DNA of 64,000 nucleotides, taken from assembly GCF_002994745.2 (NCBI RefSeq), contig NC_037092.1, forward strand, positions 76,455,824 through 76,519,823, read 5' to 3'. This document shows, piece after piece, positions 22,225 through 33,841 of the stretch. Both the position numbers and the translations under genes were made by a program. How positions within the stretch are numbered: the stretch's first letter is position 1; every line of letters begins with the position of its first letter. Below the pieces are notes generated by a model. The model did no database searches and had not been told where the DNA came from. It worked only from the letters and a program-made list of their open reading frames with translations. The DNA comes from Rosa chinensis. Taxonomy: Eukaryota; Streptophyta; Magnoliopsida; Rosales; Rosaceae.

Positions 22225-22455
22225 TGTTTAAGGAAAAACTGAAATTGGGAGAGAATTGAGTCGTGCTTTCATTGATAATAGGGGCCTCTTTATATAGAGG
22301 ATTACAAGACATAGAATCAGCGTTGTACAAGAAAAGATAACCGTACAATTAATCGGATATCTCTGAATATCTGCGAAAATATCTCTAATTCCTAACCCTA
22401 TTACAACTACTTTACCGAGTTTGGATTAGACACATATTCTGGATTTACTTAAACA
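22225..22455 (-). repeat. 5' LTR of the 18324-22455 Copia
   Basis: 231 bases, homologous to 18324-18561. Its right end is 433 bases upstream of the histone H3 start codon. The LTR promoter would fire away from the histone gene. Confidence 0.85.
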
Positions 22456-22642
22456 CAACTAACATTTTTATTTTTCTCTCAAAAAAAAAAAAAAACTAAC
22501 ATTTTCATTCTCAAAGAAAAAAAAAAAACTAAAATTTCAAAATTTTCAGCTTAAACTGAAATTCAAAATTTTAAAACATCCCACCTTGAAAATTTTAAGA
22601 TCCCAAATTTTAAAACAGCCCGCCCTTTCGCCGATGAATCCT

Positions 22643-22647
22643 ATTGG
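22643..22647 (-). promoter_or_regulatory. Inverted CCAAT box of the H3 promoter
   Basis: ATTGG lies 20 bases upstream of the histone octamer, a usual neighbour in plant histone promoters. Confidence 0.5.
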
Positions 22648-22662
22648 TCCTTATAGAAGGCA

Positions 22663-22670
22663 CGCGGATC
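22663..22670 (+). promoter_or_regulatory. Plant histone octamer CGCGGATC
   Basis: An exact match to the conserved octamer of plant replication-dependent histone promoters, tied to S-phase and meristem expression. It lies 219 bases upstream of the H3 start codon. Confidence 0.85.
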
Positions 22671-22791
22671 ACTAGCCTCACACTTCCACAAACCTTCCAC
22701 CAGAGAATCTCCACCGTCGATTCAAACAACAATAAACGCTCCACATTCACCCCCCAAAAATTTCACTTCCCGCTTCTCCAATCTCCCTCCC

Positions 22792-22798
22792 TATAAAT
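22792..22798 (+). promoter_or_regulatory. TATA box of histone H3
   Basis: TATAAAT lies about 90 bases upstream of the ATG, within a pyrimidine-rich leader context. Confidence 0.75.
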
Positions 22799-22870
22799 CA
22801 AACCCTCCCTAACCCCTCTCAATTCCACATCCAATCTCCTCTCAATTTTCCAAACCCACAAAAACTCTAG

Positions 22871-23299
<429 letters not shown>

Positions 23300-24022
23300 A
23301 GTTGAGCCAGATCTTATGCTTTGGTATTAGGATTAGGCAGTGGATTTATGCTTTTGGAATTGGTAATGTACTTGGAAATCTTGAATTGAGTCTATGAGGA
23401 AGTCTGGAATTTTATGTGGTTAATCTTTGTTGGGCTTATTTTATTGAACTCCATGTGTATTGTTAAAAGTACTCTTTGATATTAGTAATTGTGATTGGTC
23501 TTTGTGTGGTAGTTGGTGCTTTGGAATTAACTGGCTGGATCTGGGTAATGTGTTTTTGGATTGGTTATTGTGAGGGGAAGCCTTGAGATCAGTCCCTTAG
23601 TTGGGATCATATGCTTGGTTTAGTCAATTCCAGTAGTGATCTTCTGCATTTTTTTATATCAAGGGATGATCTTTGCCTGAGAGTTGGTACTTTGAGGTTC
23701 ACGGTGAGTAGGTCCTTGCAATATTCAGCCTTTGGAAAGAACTAGTTATATTCTCAGATCTATTACCTTCAAATTCACAAATTATGAGTTTTAGTGGTTT
23801 TATTTTAAGGATGTAGTTTTGGATTGCCTCAAGCTTTACCTCTGATGATGGCTGTGGACCTTCAGATTACTGGTAGGTTGGTTAGGTGTCCACTGACATT
23901 CAACAATTATATTTGGTGAAATAAAATGGTATAGTTGTTAACTTGTTGCAGGTATTACATGTTTTAAATGTCTAAGGAAATTAAACCAATTTTGTTCATG
24001 ATCCTTGTATCTGAGCACGGCA
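23300..24022. other. H3 3' region and start of the PES duplication block
   Basis: No gene is visible. From about 23898 the sequence (ACATTCAACAATTA and GGTATAGTTGTTAACTTGTT) matches 48833-48885 downstream of PES copy B. The duplicated unit therefore includes 3' flanking DNA. Confidence 0.5.
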
Positions 24023-24900
24023 TTAATTGATGTCAAATGCAGGAACTTGAGCTGTAAAGCCATGTCTTGCCTGGAAGAGTAGCCGAGATGCAAGGCTTCT
24101 GTAAGGATCACTCTCTCTTTTTTTCTGCAAATAAGCAATGCAGTTCTCAACCTCTGATTTCACTTGTCAATACAATTCCTGAGCCTTCTCCCGTCTCGTA
24201 ATTCCTGGTTCCTCCCTGCATGTATTCACATGAGTGACATGACAATGTACATAATCACCCTACAGTGTCAATACAATTAATGTGTCAAACAAGTCCTCAC
24301 TCCTCTCCCTAAAGTCCGTTGATTATAGTTTGAAACGCTTACCTTCTGTTTCAATTGGTTTCCCAAAACAATAATAAAACAGGCCAGGAAATTTCGGTAG
24401 AATTCCTGGGTAGTGTACAGCTTGGTTTCCTACTTCCGCATCAATGGTAGCCCTGTGGTCACAATATCACATCAACATCCAAGGAGAATACATTCTAAGA
24501 AAATGCATGCCTATGGAAGGTCTAAGAAAATCAATAATGGAACGATATCTTGACAGATCTAGTACCTTAGTTTTCCAGCATCATCTGATTTTTCTTCTAT
24601 ATATTTCTTGAGGAAAGGAACTTTCATCTGATCTTCATAATCGAATAATACCTTACAAGAAGAAACCAATTAAACACAATTGTTATCTGACCATAATGGG
24701 TAACAACTAACAAGCAAATCGAGAACAGATATAACTTTGAACTTGTAAGTGAAACATCAGCAGGGCATGCAGAGTCCACATGTATTTAAGAGTAGTCTTA
24801 GACAACTCCAATTCAGTAAGTGTAGTTTTGATAAAACAGTAAACCCCAAGATTAAAGAAAAGATAAAATAAGGTTTGTGTCCTTACGTCACCCCAGTCAT

Positions 24901-25124
24901 TATTGAAGGAAAGGATCCCAACTAATTCCGTAATTATCTTGTATTGAGTAGATAATCTTATGTAATCTTCTGTAGTTATTATCTTTGCTATGCTTACCTA
25001 GAATAGCTCCTAGATTAGCTCCCAGATGTGAGGATATCAGAACGTACAGTAGTTGTATATATATGCCTTGTAACCTTGATTGAGTTAAGATATATAGAAG
25101 TATTCAACACCTCAATTTTCTATA
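24901..25124 (+). repeat. 5' LTR of the exon 11 Copia
   Basis: 224 bases, same length and sequence as 28531-28754 by eye. Confidence 0.93.
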
Positions 25125-25177
25125 TGGTATCAAAGCATCACTCTTGAGACCTTAGAACATGATACAACCATTACCTC

Positions 25178-26152
25178 ATGGCCGGTGACGAAGATCATTC
25201 GATCATCAGACAAGACAAGGATTTGAACACTTCCAGGACCGCAGAACCATGGGAGAATTCCAATCACCCGCTCTTTCTCCATCATTCAGATCAACCAGGG
25301 GCAGTTCTTGTCTCACAATCATTGATGGAAGATAACTACCCAACGTGGGCACAATCAATGGACATGGCGCTCACTATCAAGAACAAGAAGGGTTTCATTG
25401 ACGGAACTCAGAAAAGACCGGCGCACAACGCCGATGAACAGAACCAATGGGATCGATGTAATACTCTTGTCAGGACTTGGCTCCTGGAAGCCATGTCAAA
25501 GAAGAATCAAAGCAGCGTTGTTCACTGCAAGGATGTTCAAGGTATGTGGCTAGAATTGCAAGAGAGATTCTCTCAAACTAATACAGTTTTGTTGTTCAAT
25601 ATAGAGAATGCTATACATGGATGTGAACAAGGATCAACGATTAGTCAATTCCTTCTACATGAAACTCAAAGGTCTATGGGATGAAAAGGATGCTCTTTGT
25701 TCCTTTCCTCCTTGTATCTGTGAGGCCGCAACAGAGGTCAAGACTTTCATTGAAATCCAAAAGACCATGAAGTTTCTCATGGGGCTAAATGAGAGTTTTG
25801 CACAAACCCGCAGCACCATAATAGGAATGGATCCTCTTCCAAACCTCGACAAAGCTTATGCAATGGTGTTACGCCAAGAAAAGCAAGCAGAAACCGTCAA
25901 ACCACAGCTAAAAAATCCACAATTTCGTCAGAATCCTCTGCCTTTGTGGTCAAGCGAGTGAACAAAGGCTACAATCCTAAAGAAGGAGAGAACCGCAACT
26001 TCAATCCTAGTGCGGGAACATCAAATTATCACACTGTGCGGTATTGCAGGGCACACTTGAAGTGCACATACTGCGAGGGCAAAGGGCACACCTACGTATA
26101 CTGTCGCAAAAGGAAGAATGATAATGCTGCTGCTGAAGGTGGACAAATTTGA
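25178..26152 (+). pseudogene. Copia gag of the exon 11 element, two frameshifts
   Basis: The start MAGDEDHSIIRQDKD at 25178 follows the primer site closely. The first frame (25178-25684) has the Copia Gag N-terminal pattern (NYPTWAQSMDMAL, WLLEAM, GMWLELQERF). It then shifts to frame 25608-25961 and again to 25946-26152, which carries the zinc knuckle CTYCEGKGHTYVYC. Gag is complete in content but not in frame. Confidence 0.85.
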
Positions 26153-26339
26153 TCCAAGGCAAATCATGTCGAGGTACAAAAGGATGACAAGGAAGCTGTT
26201 TCTGTCAATTTTCCATTCACAAGAGAGGAGTGTCATCATCTCTTCAACCAACTAATAACTCGAACAAAGCCTCCATCTGCCAATTTGGTCGGTAACATCT
26301 CAAATTATGAGGAACTTTCAGGACCTATGATCGGGGAGG

Positions 26340-26830
26340 ATGATTGGGACGGGAACTGAGAAGGAGGGACTCTACCGCCTCAATCTGCAACGGGAAGGAA
26401 CATGCAATGTGGTTCATGCGAGCTCGGACAACTTGTGGCACCAACGGCTTGGCCACCCTTCGAATAAAGTTTCTTCATTATTTTCTTTTCTTGCAAATAA
26501 AGCTTGTGATTCAAACTCTTGTTCTATTTGTCCTTTAGCCAAACTTACTAGGCAACCCTTTCCATTAAGTGTTAATCGTAGTGCATCTTGTTTCGATTTA
26601 ATTCATGTTGATATTTGGGGTGGTTATCGTGTTCCAACTTATTTGGGTGCAAAGTATTTTTTGACAATTGTTGATGATCATTCACTTAGCGCTTGGGGTG
26701 TATTTGATGGCACAAAAATCAGAAGCACGCACATTGCTCATCCATTTCATCCATTTAGCTGAAACTAAGTTTGGTAAAATTGTTAAGGACATTAGAAGTG
26801 ATAATGGTCTAGAATTCAAAATCCCTAAGG
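26340..26830 (+). pseudogene. Copia pre-integrase and truncated integrase
   Basis: LWHQRLGHPSNKVS and a C-x2-C pair mark the pre-integrase domain. HVDIWGGYR has the first Asp and RSDNGLEF (about 26800) the second. The catalytic Glu region is missing: the sequence jumps to a Ser/Pro-rich linker near 26850. Without Glu no integration activity is possible from this copy. Confidence 0.8.
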
Positions 26831-26999
26831 CATTTCAGGACTTCCACGTTGAAGCGGCCCTTCCCTCACGTCCCACTTCATCATCTTCTTCTGATGAGGT
26901 TCACTCTCCTAGTACGGCTCACAGTATCTCTCAGGTTCTTTCTTATGCCAACCTTTCTCCTTCTCATAGAACCTTTGCTACTAATCTTTCTCTGCAAAG

Positions 27000-27820
27000 A
27001 GAACCAACTTCGTTTTCTCAAGCAGTTAAAGATCCCAAATGGAGAGAAGCTATGACAAGCCAATCATACGTGGAGTCTAGTTCCTCCTCCAGCCCACAAA
27101 CAACCAATTGGCTACAAATGGGTGTAAATGCAAGATCAAGTACAATCCTGATGGCACCATGAACGGTATAAAGCGCGGTTAGTTGCAAAAGGTTACAGTC
27201 AAGTCGAAGGTCTTGATTATCGAGAAACATTTGCGCCGGTTGCCAAACTCACCACAGTCAGGTTATTACTCAGTCTTGCAACTCAACAGAATTGACATCT
27301 CCACTAATTAGATGTGAACAATGCGTTTCTTAATGGGGACCTCCATGAAGATGTGTACATGCAACCTCCACCTGGTTTCAAACGAAAGGGGGAGTACAGA
27401 GTCTGTAAATTACACAAGTTGTTATACTGCTTGAAGCAAGCCTCCAGACAATGGTTCTTGAAGCTCTCCTCAGCCCTCAAGTTCGCTGGTTTTTGACAAT
27501 CATGGTTTGACTATTCCTTGTTCGTCCGAAACCATCAAGGTATCTTTACAACTTTGTTGGTTTATGTAGATGATGTGATTCTAGTAGGCAACAGTCTAGA
27601 TGACATCACAAGAACCAAGAATTTTTTATCAAGTCATTTTAAGTTAAAGGATATGGGGAAACTGAAGTACTTCCTCGGATTGGAAGTAGCAAGGTCTAAA
27701 CAAGGCATTATGTTGAGTCAAAGAAAGTATGCACTGGAGATACTTGAAGAAACAGGTTTTCTTGGCTCAAAACCTCAAAGTTTCTGGTTGATCAGAATAC
27801 TATTCTTATGAAGGCAGAAG
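27000..27820 (+). pseudogene. Copia reverse transcriptase, frameshifted
   Basis: Pieces in different frames give [48 protein letters not shown], the catalytic VYVDDVILVG box (about 27560) and LKYFLGLEVARSKQG. At least three breaks separate them. Confidence 0.85.
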
Positions 27821-27898
27821 GGAAGTTGATAGAAGATGCATCTCAGTATAGGAGGCTTGTTGGACGCCTCATTTATCTAACCATCACATGGCCGGACC

Positions 27899-28555
27899 TT
27901 GTGTATACAGTTCATATATATTCTTAGTCAATTCATGGACAAACCAAGACAATCTCATTTGGACGCAGTATACAAAGTACTGAGATATCTCAAGCAAACC
28001 CCAGGTCAGGGGATTTTTCTACCTTCTAAAGGAACATTGGAATTAAAGGCATATTGCGATGTGGATTGGGCGAGTTGCAAGAACACAAGGAGGACGACAA
28101 CAGGCTACTACATTTTTCTTGGAGATGCTCCCATTTCATGGAAGAGTAAGAAGCAAACTACGGTTTCGCGTTCGAGTGCGGAAGTCGAGTACCGGTCTAT
28201 GGCCACTACTTGTTGTGAGATTACTTAGTTGTTATATCTCTTGAATGATCTGAATGTCAAACAAGTGCAGCCGGTCAAGTTGTTTTGTGACAACAAGGCA
28301 GCCATACACATAGCATCTAATCCCGTGTTTCATGAAAGAACCAAACACATTGAGATTGATTGTCATGTTGTACGAGAGAAGGTGCAAAGAGGATTGGTTC
28401 GAACAATGCATGTCAAGACGAAGGAGCAACCAGCTGATATCTTCACCAAGTCTCTCAGTTCGAATCAGTTTACTGCATTGCTGCGCAAGTTAGGAGTGAT
28501 CAACATCTACACTCCTAACTTGAGGGGGAGTATTGAAGGAAAGGATCCCAACTAA
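27899..28555 (+). pseudogene. Copia RNase H, one stop codon
   Basis: Frame 27899-28228 has YCDVDWASC and [15 protein letters not shown] at 28226-28228 separates it from frame 28229-28555 with [17 protein letters not shown] and ADIFTKSL. All four acidic positions are present. Confidence 0.85.
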
Positions 28556-28754
28556 TTCCGTAATTATCTTGTATTGAGTAGATAATCTTATGTAATCTTC
28601 TGTAGTTATTATCTTTGCTATGCTTACCTAGAATAGCTCCTAGATTAGCTCCCAGATGTGAGGATATCAGAACGTACAGTAGTTGTATATATATGCCTTG
28701 TAACCTTGATTGAGTTAAGATATATAGAAGTATTCAACACCTCAATTTTCTATA
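28531..28754 (+). repeat. 3' LTR of the exon 11 Copia
   Basis: Starts directly after TTGAGGGGGAG and ends at the host exon sequence ATCTTCTCC. Confidence 0.93.
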
Positions 28755-30238
28755 ATCTTCTCCAACAGCACCAAAGGGTATGATTTTGGCTCCAAATCTA
28801 GCTGCCATCCTCACAAACTGTGACTGTTCAGGCCAAACTAGTTTATATGCTTCCCCCTGGAAAGTGCGAGTTACAGTACTGATTAGTGACTTAAATTTTC
28901 AAGTGCACGGAAATTTAATCCAGTTATGTCCTTGGCATTGTTAGAAAACAAAAGAAACAATAAGGGGGAGTGAATTCAGTACCTTCCTGTGAAGAGCCTC
29001 ACGCACTCCACCAGGATAGAGTAGGATATGAGACTTTGTAGAGAGTAGCTTGAAAAAGTTTTTTCCTGAGACAGGAACAGCACCCATCAGTCTGAAATAG
29101 TCGGAAAAGTGTAACTCAACTAAATTTCCTTGTTTCAATTTCATAAACGTCATTGGATGTGCTATCCCTCGCAGATGGATGCCTTTTTGTTCCCACAACT
29201 GTGATACCAATGGAAAGATATCAAATCCCAGTAACATGTGATAACCGACATACACTACAGGACCCTCTGAAGGAATCCCAGCAAAGCCCCTCACTATCTT
29301 CCCATCTGCTAAAGTTGAGAGCATCACTGGGCTCATAATTATGCTAATCCATCTACACATTCATTAAATATCAATATTGGAAAAGAAAAACAAAAATAAA
29401 GCCTAGCTACGATGCATAAATACCATATAGGCCAGGAAAGTATCACCCACCTGTATTTGTCCAGTACATCTTTTAATTCAGAAGGTGATGGTGGTATGTA
29501 ATCTAGAACAAAATCTCGTTCTTTTAAACGACGATAGACACCAACCTGCTTGATGACAGTTACCAAATCAAAAGCATCTTCCTGCAAAAAATTCAATGAA
29601 AAATATATGTATAGATGTGAAACTTGCAAAATATTCAAGTGTGAGTACATGTAATTTATGCTCAGAAACATCTGGTTGTATAAAACGTCACAACTTAATA
29701 GTAGAGAAGAAACTAATGCACATTCGAGAACGGGATCAGATTTCTACTAGCACATGATTAGATTATCCTACCAAGAAGAGGAAATGGCCAGAGTCTTCAA
29801 ATGTACGGATCTCACAATTTGCAAGCAGCAGTTGGAGTCTCAGACCTTCTTCTTGATTAGGTAGCAATGGATCTCTTCCACTATTAAACAGATAAAAAAG
29901 TGAAATCAGCACTATTATTCTAAAAAAATGATAGGGTAATGCAGCAAATTTTTCTTGTTAGTTGTCACATGTGATAAAATTGAAATGATGCATGATTATT
30001 CAGTATCTCACATGAAAATATTGCCAGAAGTGGTTACGGAAGTTTAAGGAAAACCTGGAAAGTATCAGGGTCTGAGCTTTTACAGCATGGAGGCGTGAAT
30101 TGGCATACGAAGAAGCTGAATTAATTATTTGTAGCTTCCACAGAAGTGTTTCTATGGGTAAGATATCAGCAAGAACCTGGAAATAACCATTAATTCTATT
30201 TCACAAGATTTACCTCGGTTTTTGAAAAATAAAATCAC

Positions 30239-30240
<2 letters not shown>

Positions 30241-30304
<64 letters not shown>

Positions 30305-30305
30305 T
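30241..30305. repeat. TA/TGTA microsatellite in an intron of PES copy A
   Basis: About 18 TA units pass into about seven TGTA units. Copy B has no such repeat at the matching place. Confidence 0.95.
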
Positions 30306-32045
30306 ATAAAGTGGTCTTATGGGTGAGAGTAATGTTTCGAAGCTGTGTCTTACAGAGAGGTAAGTTATTGATGGTGCAACAAGATCCCGCGTTAGCCTTT
30401 CAACGCCCTTCTCTAAATCAGCCATCATCGCACCTATATGCATGCAAAACAGGTGCAGATTAATAAACATATAGGTACTTTCTGTTACATGCACAGAAAT
30501 TTTGAGCCATTAATTCACTTGAACTAAGTGCAACAAGTGTAGATTACACAAATCACGTATCAGTTCAATATAAAAAAAATAAAATAAAAACGAAATAAAC
30601 TAGATTGACATCCTATATCGGTTGTCTCCAAACACAAATGAACCAACAAGTATGAACAAATTCCTAGCTCCGCCCTTGCTTTCATCTTTCCGGACACAAG
30701 TAAAAAGTAAATGGAATTATGGAACACGGACAGCACACCTGCCATTGAACTCAGTACATGAGGAAGACTAAGATTGGGTAATAACTCAGACATGAACTGC
30801 AGTAAAGGTAATATGGGTTGAAGTGGTGACCTGCCGAAGGACGTTGCTGCAAATGTTCATCGTAGGGATTAAATTTAGTGAGAAATTGCACCAATTTAAT
30901 ATCCTCTTTTTATATACTTGCATTAAAAAGGCTTAATATGAAGGAACAAATATATGTTACCAGGATTTGCTAAAAGTAGAACAAGGTCGATATCTGGGTT
31001 AAGGGATGCCACAGATAGTGCAAGGCATGCTCCAACAGATTCTCCAACAAGATATATTGGTCTATTAGGTGAGAAATGATGCTCTGACCGAATTTTTCTC
31101 TTAACCAGCTTCACTAGGTCTGTCACATTAGAAATTTTGAAAAAGAGAAATTACAAAATAATTTGATCTCCTATTGTGATTTTCATTGCATGCAGCACAG
31201 TCACATATATGGGATGACCGAGTGAAGCAAATCCAAATTGCAACACACCACATAGAGTGCCAATGCTACATATATCATAGAAAAAGAAGGAACTCAAGGA
31301 AGAACCTGTAATTGGTGTTTGATCCTTGGGAGGAATATGCAAGCACAAGACCTCAAAAATCCTTCAAACTATATGTATAAATTAGGCTGGGCAACTGATT
31401 AGAATGTAGTTCAATCAGCACGAATTGATAATAGAAAGAGGCAGTAAACTATTTCCTTGAGAAGTTAAAACAGAAACTATATGTAATTGACCAAAATAAA
31501 ATAAAATAATTAAAACAGAAACTATATGTAATAGAACAGTCGACGTTATTAAAACGTACTTTCCAAGTTTCTTATGATGCATTATAAGCCCAAGTCCAGT
31601 GCCATCAATTCCTGCAGAACTTAGAGTTGAATAAAACAATTACATAAAGTTGAAAGCTTTCGCAAACAGCACTTGAAGAGAAAAAAGCGGAGTACATTGA
31701 GTTTGAGTTATTATTAGTTACGTACCCGGCAAAAAGAGAAGCAGGGGGGAATCATGTAAGGGGTGACCGCAGTCTAAAGGCGAGAACCAGTGAGGTGGTC
31801 CGATGTCCGATGAGACGAGATCCTTGGCCTGCTGAAAAAAATGCTTTAATTAAGCTCACACGCTCTTCCTCCAAAGGCTGGCTCTGGTTCTCTCCGGTTC
31901 CGGTCATGTGAGACATGGAGTGGCGTGTGGAGACGGCTATCCTTCTAGTCATCCTAGATGGAATAATGGAGAAACACGAAGTCAAATTACGTCAGAGAAT
32001 GGTCGGAAAGCGGCAGGGGAAGAGAGGAAGGGCGTTGGTGGCCAT

Positions 32046-32591
32046 GAACTAGTGTTCTAGGCTCTCTCCTTGTCTGGCTTCGTTTTTGGTGTGTAATTAG
32101 TGAGAGGCAAAATAGCTAGCTCTCTATATATATATATATATATATATATTAATTTGCTGGTCGTGATCGAGAAAGCAAGAGTAGTTTGAACAAGTTAATA
32201 TAGTCACTCAGACACGGAGACTTCGACAACACGACTGGTAATGAGTAGTGAGGAGACGAGAGGAGAGGGAAGGTGGTTCCGGAAATGCGGAGTAGTTTGA
32301 TCAAGGTAATGAAAGCGTGTTGCCGCTCTGTTGGGGGCTGTTTGTCTATAATTAATTATATAATTATCCAATTGTACCTTGAACTTGCAATTGAAAAAGT
32401 TAGCCCCCCTTTGTTGGAGGCTATGCAAGTTATTTGGGGTTGCCCAAATCATCTCGGCTCCTTGCAGTATATGGGTTGCCTAAAACTCCCAGAGAGCTGT
32501 CATTTATTCTCTAATCAGTGGCCTACCTAGAATTTAGAACACTGACGTACAGTTACACCAACATAAATAGACGGTTAGAAAACTTTAAATA
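32046..32591. other. Upstream region of PES copy A
   Basis: It holds a TA run (32125-32149). A block at about 32175-32330 (for example GGAGTAGTTTGATCAAGGTA) is nearly the same as 57030-57185 upstream of copy B. It is the likely ancestral promoter region. No other gene is seen. Confidence 0.5.
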
Positions 32592-32815
32592 TGTTTAAGG
32601 ACACCTAGTTTGTGTGTCTGGCCCAAACTCTGATTATTTCTCCAAGTTGTAATAGGGTTAGTCATACAGATATTCTCGGAGATATCTTATTCAATGTATG
32701 ATTCAGTTTCCATGTAAGACTCATATTCTCTGATTATAATCCTCTATATAAAGAGGGCCCTATTATCAATGAAAGACACAACTTATTCTTTCTCAATTTT
32801 CGATTTGCTAAAACA
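32592..32815 (+). repeat. 5' LTR of the 32592 Copia
   Basis: It begins TGTTTAAGGAC and ends TAAAACA, with TATATAAAGAGG about 60 bases from its end. It is followed by CGTTATCAACACG, a post-LTR motif shared with the related elements. Confidence 0.85.
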
Positions 32816-32994
32816 CGTTATCAACACGAAACCCTAACCCCGGAACCCTAAAATCATAACCTTCAAACGCTAGCTACCTTCACCGCACACCTTGAAGCCC
32901 TCAATCCCAAGAGTCGACGGAACCACTGGAATCGGCCGGAAAAGCCCCGAATCAGCCATCGGAAAACCTGAACCTGTTTTGTTAACATCGATTG

Positions 32995-33430
32995 GATAGC
33001 CTCGCCAGCGCATCCCTGTGCCTGCCTCCGTGCATTCCTTTGCGTCCCTCGCTAACCCCTCTGTTAGCCTCGCCCCCGCACAACCTCACACAACCCAGCG
33101 CGCTCCCTCTTCTGCAGACCCCTTGCTGACGCCTCAGTTAGCCTCGCCTCTGGGCAGCCTCGCACAACCCCACGCACGCCCTCGCCTGCAGACCCCTCGG
33201 TTAACCTCGCCAGTGCACAAACACCGCGTGCCCTAGCCTGCAGACCCCTCACTGTCCCTTCAGTCAGCCTTGCCAACAACAGTCCCCGCACATACTTGCA
33301 CATCCCAGAGCCATCTGCCTGTAGGTTAGCCTCGCCAGCCCTAGCGCCCTCGCACAACAGCCTCGCCGACCCCTCGCTGACCCCCCACTGACCCCTCGGT
33401 GAGCCTCGCTACTAGCAAGCTTCAGACACC
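32995..33430 (+). repeat. C-rich leader repeats (GCCTCGCC / CAGACCCCTCG words)
   Basis: Words such as TTAGCCTCGCC and CAGACCCCTC recur many times at irregular spacing in the 5' leader. They produce artificial open frames on both strands but no known protein. Confidence 0.75.
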
Positions 33431-33499
33431 ACCTGCGATTTTTCTTGCCACTTCCGGAGACCCTTTTTCAAACCAATTTTCCGGCAACTCCAAAACAAG

Positions 33500-33841
33500 G
33501 TAAGTTTTTAAAAAAAGTTCCCGCTTTCAGTACTTTTAATTCTTGTATTTTCTCAGGACTTTCAACCTCCTTTTTCCTACCCTCCACTTCTTTTCTTCTG
33601 TAGGGAGACCTAAGCCGAACTGTGGGGGTTCATGCTATCTCTAAGCTTGGAGCTTGTTGAGATCTCCAAACTTAGAGTTTGTTGAGAATATACAATCGAC
33701 CACATATACGTCATTGTTTCAATCTAATCCAATATCTCTTGGAATCAAATTTCTTGGGAGCGATTATGCTAAGAAATTTATATTGTTTTCATGGTAACTT
33801 TTTCCGCTTCGAAACTAACCCTTTTTCTTGTTCTATTTTAG
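33500..33841 (+). other. Predicted leader intron of the 32592 Copia
   Basis: ACAAG|GTAAGTTTT at 33500 fits a plant 5' splice site. TTGTTCTATTTTAG ends at 33841, directly before G-ATG of gag. The related element at 42276 has the same layout. Prediction only. Confidence 0.45.
33643..33680 (+). other. Two tandem covarying hairpins in the Copia leader
   Basis: AAGCT-TGG-AGCTT (33643-33655) and AAACT-TAG-AGTTT (33668-33680) each form a 5-bp stem with a 3-base loop, and each is followed by GTTGAGA. The middle stem pair changes from G-C to A-T on both arms. Confidence 0.6.

Larger units (their letters stand above)
18324..22455 (-). mobile_element. Rearranged Copia element with internal deletion and inversion
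   Basis: Outer LTRs in minus orientation lie at 18324-18561 and 22225-22455, both beginning TGTTTAA and ending TTAAACA. Flanking pentamers are CAGCT and CAACT, a possible TSD with one change. Inside, RNase H and RT remnants run from about 18800 to 20890, interrupted by a LINE (19131-20186). RT then passes directly into the start of gag (ATG at 20979-20981), so integrase and most of gag are deleted. A plus-oriented segment with a third LTR lies at about 21361-21905. Confidence 0.8.
24901..28754 (+). mobile_element. Copia element with identical LTRs inside exon 11 of PES copy A
   Basis: LTRs at 24901-25124 and 28531-28754 (224 bases each) look identical base for base by eye. A primer-binding site (TGGTATCAAAGC) follows the left LTR and a polypurine tract (TTGAGGGGGAG) precedes the right one. 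It is only 3.85 kb long, and pol has lost the end of integrase and the start of RT. The LTRs begin TATTGAAGG and end TCTATA, not the usual TG...CA. Only AT is shared at the insertion borders, so no standard 5-bp TSD is visible. It lies antisense to the gene, 14 bases from the exon 11 donor. Confidence 0.92.
24023..32045 (-). pseudogene. PES-like gene copy A (phytyl ester synthase/acyltransferase), pseudogene
   Basis: Fourteen exons (5' to 3'): 31726-32045, 31560-31611, 31306-31361, 30961-31119, 30739-30846, 30354-30433, 30055-30176, 29772-29880, 29451-29581, 28983-29352, 28755-28856 plus 24887-24900, 24566-24651, 24343-24452 and 24023-24215. The parent protein is a plastid enzyme with an alpha/beta hydrolase domain (GIDGTGLGLIMHH; nucleophile motif LVGESVGACLAL in exon 4) and a DAGAT-type acyltransferase domain (GYHMLLGFD, AVPVSGKNFF, LYPGGVREALHRK). 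Such enzymes esterify phytol or xanthophylls with acyl groups. Lesions compared with copies B and C: a stop at codon 17 (TGA for CGA), a net 4-base insertion later in exon 1, a Copia element in exon 11, a 1-base loss and a TGA in exon 14. Most introns keep GT-AG ends. Confidence 0.85.

Noticed and set aside
33018..33357. Overlapping plus and minus frames in the C-rich leader
   Set aside because: They result from repeat composition; no start context or domain is present.
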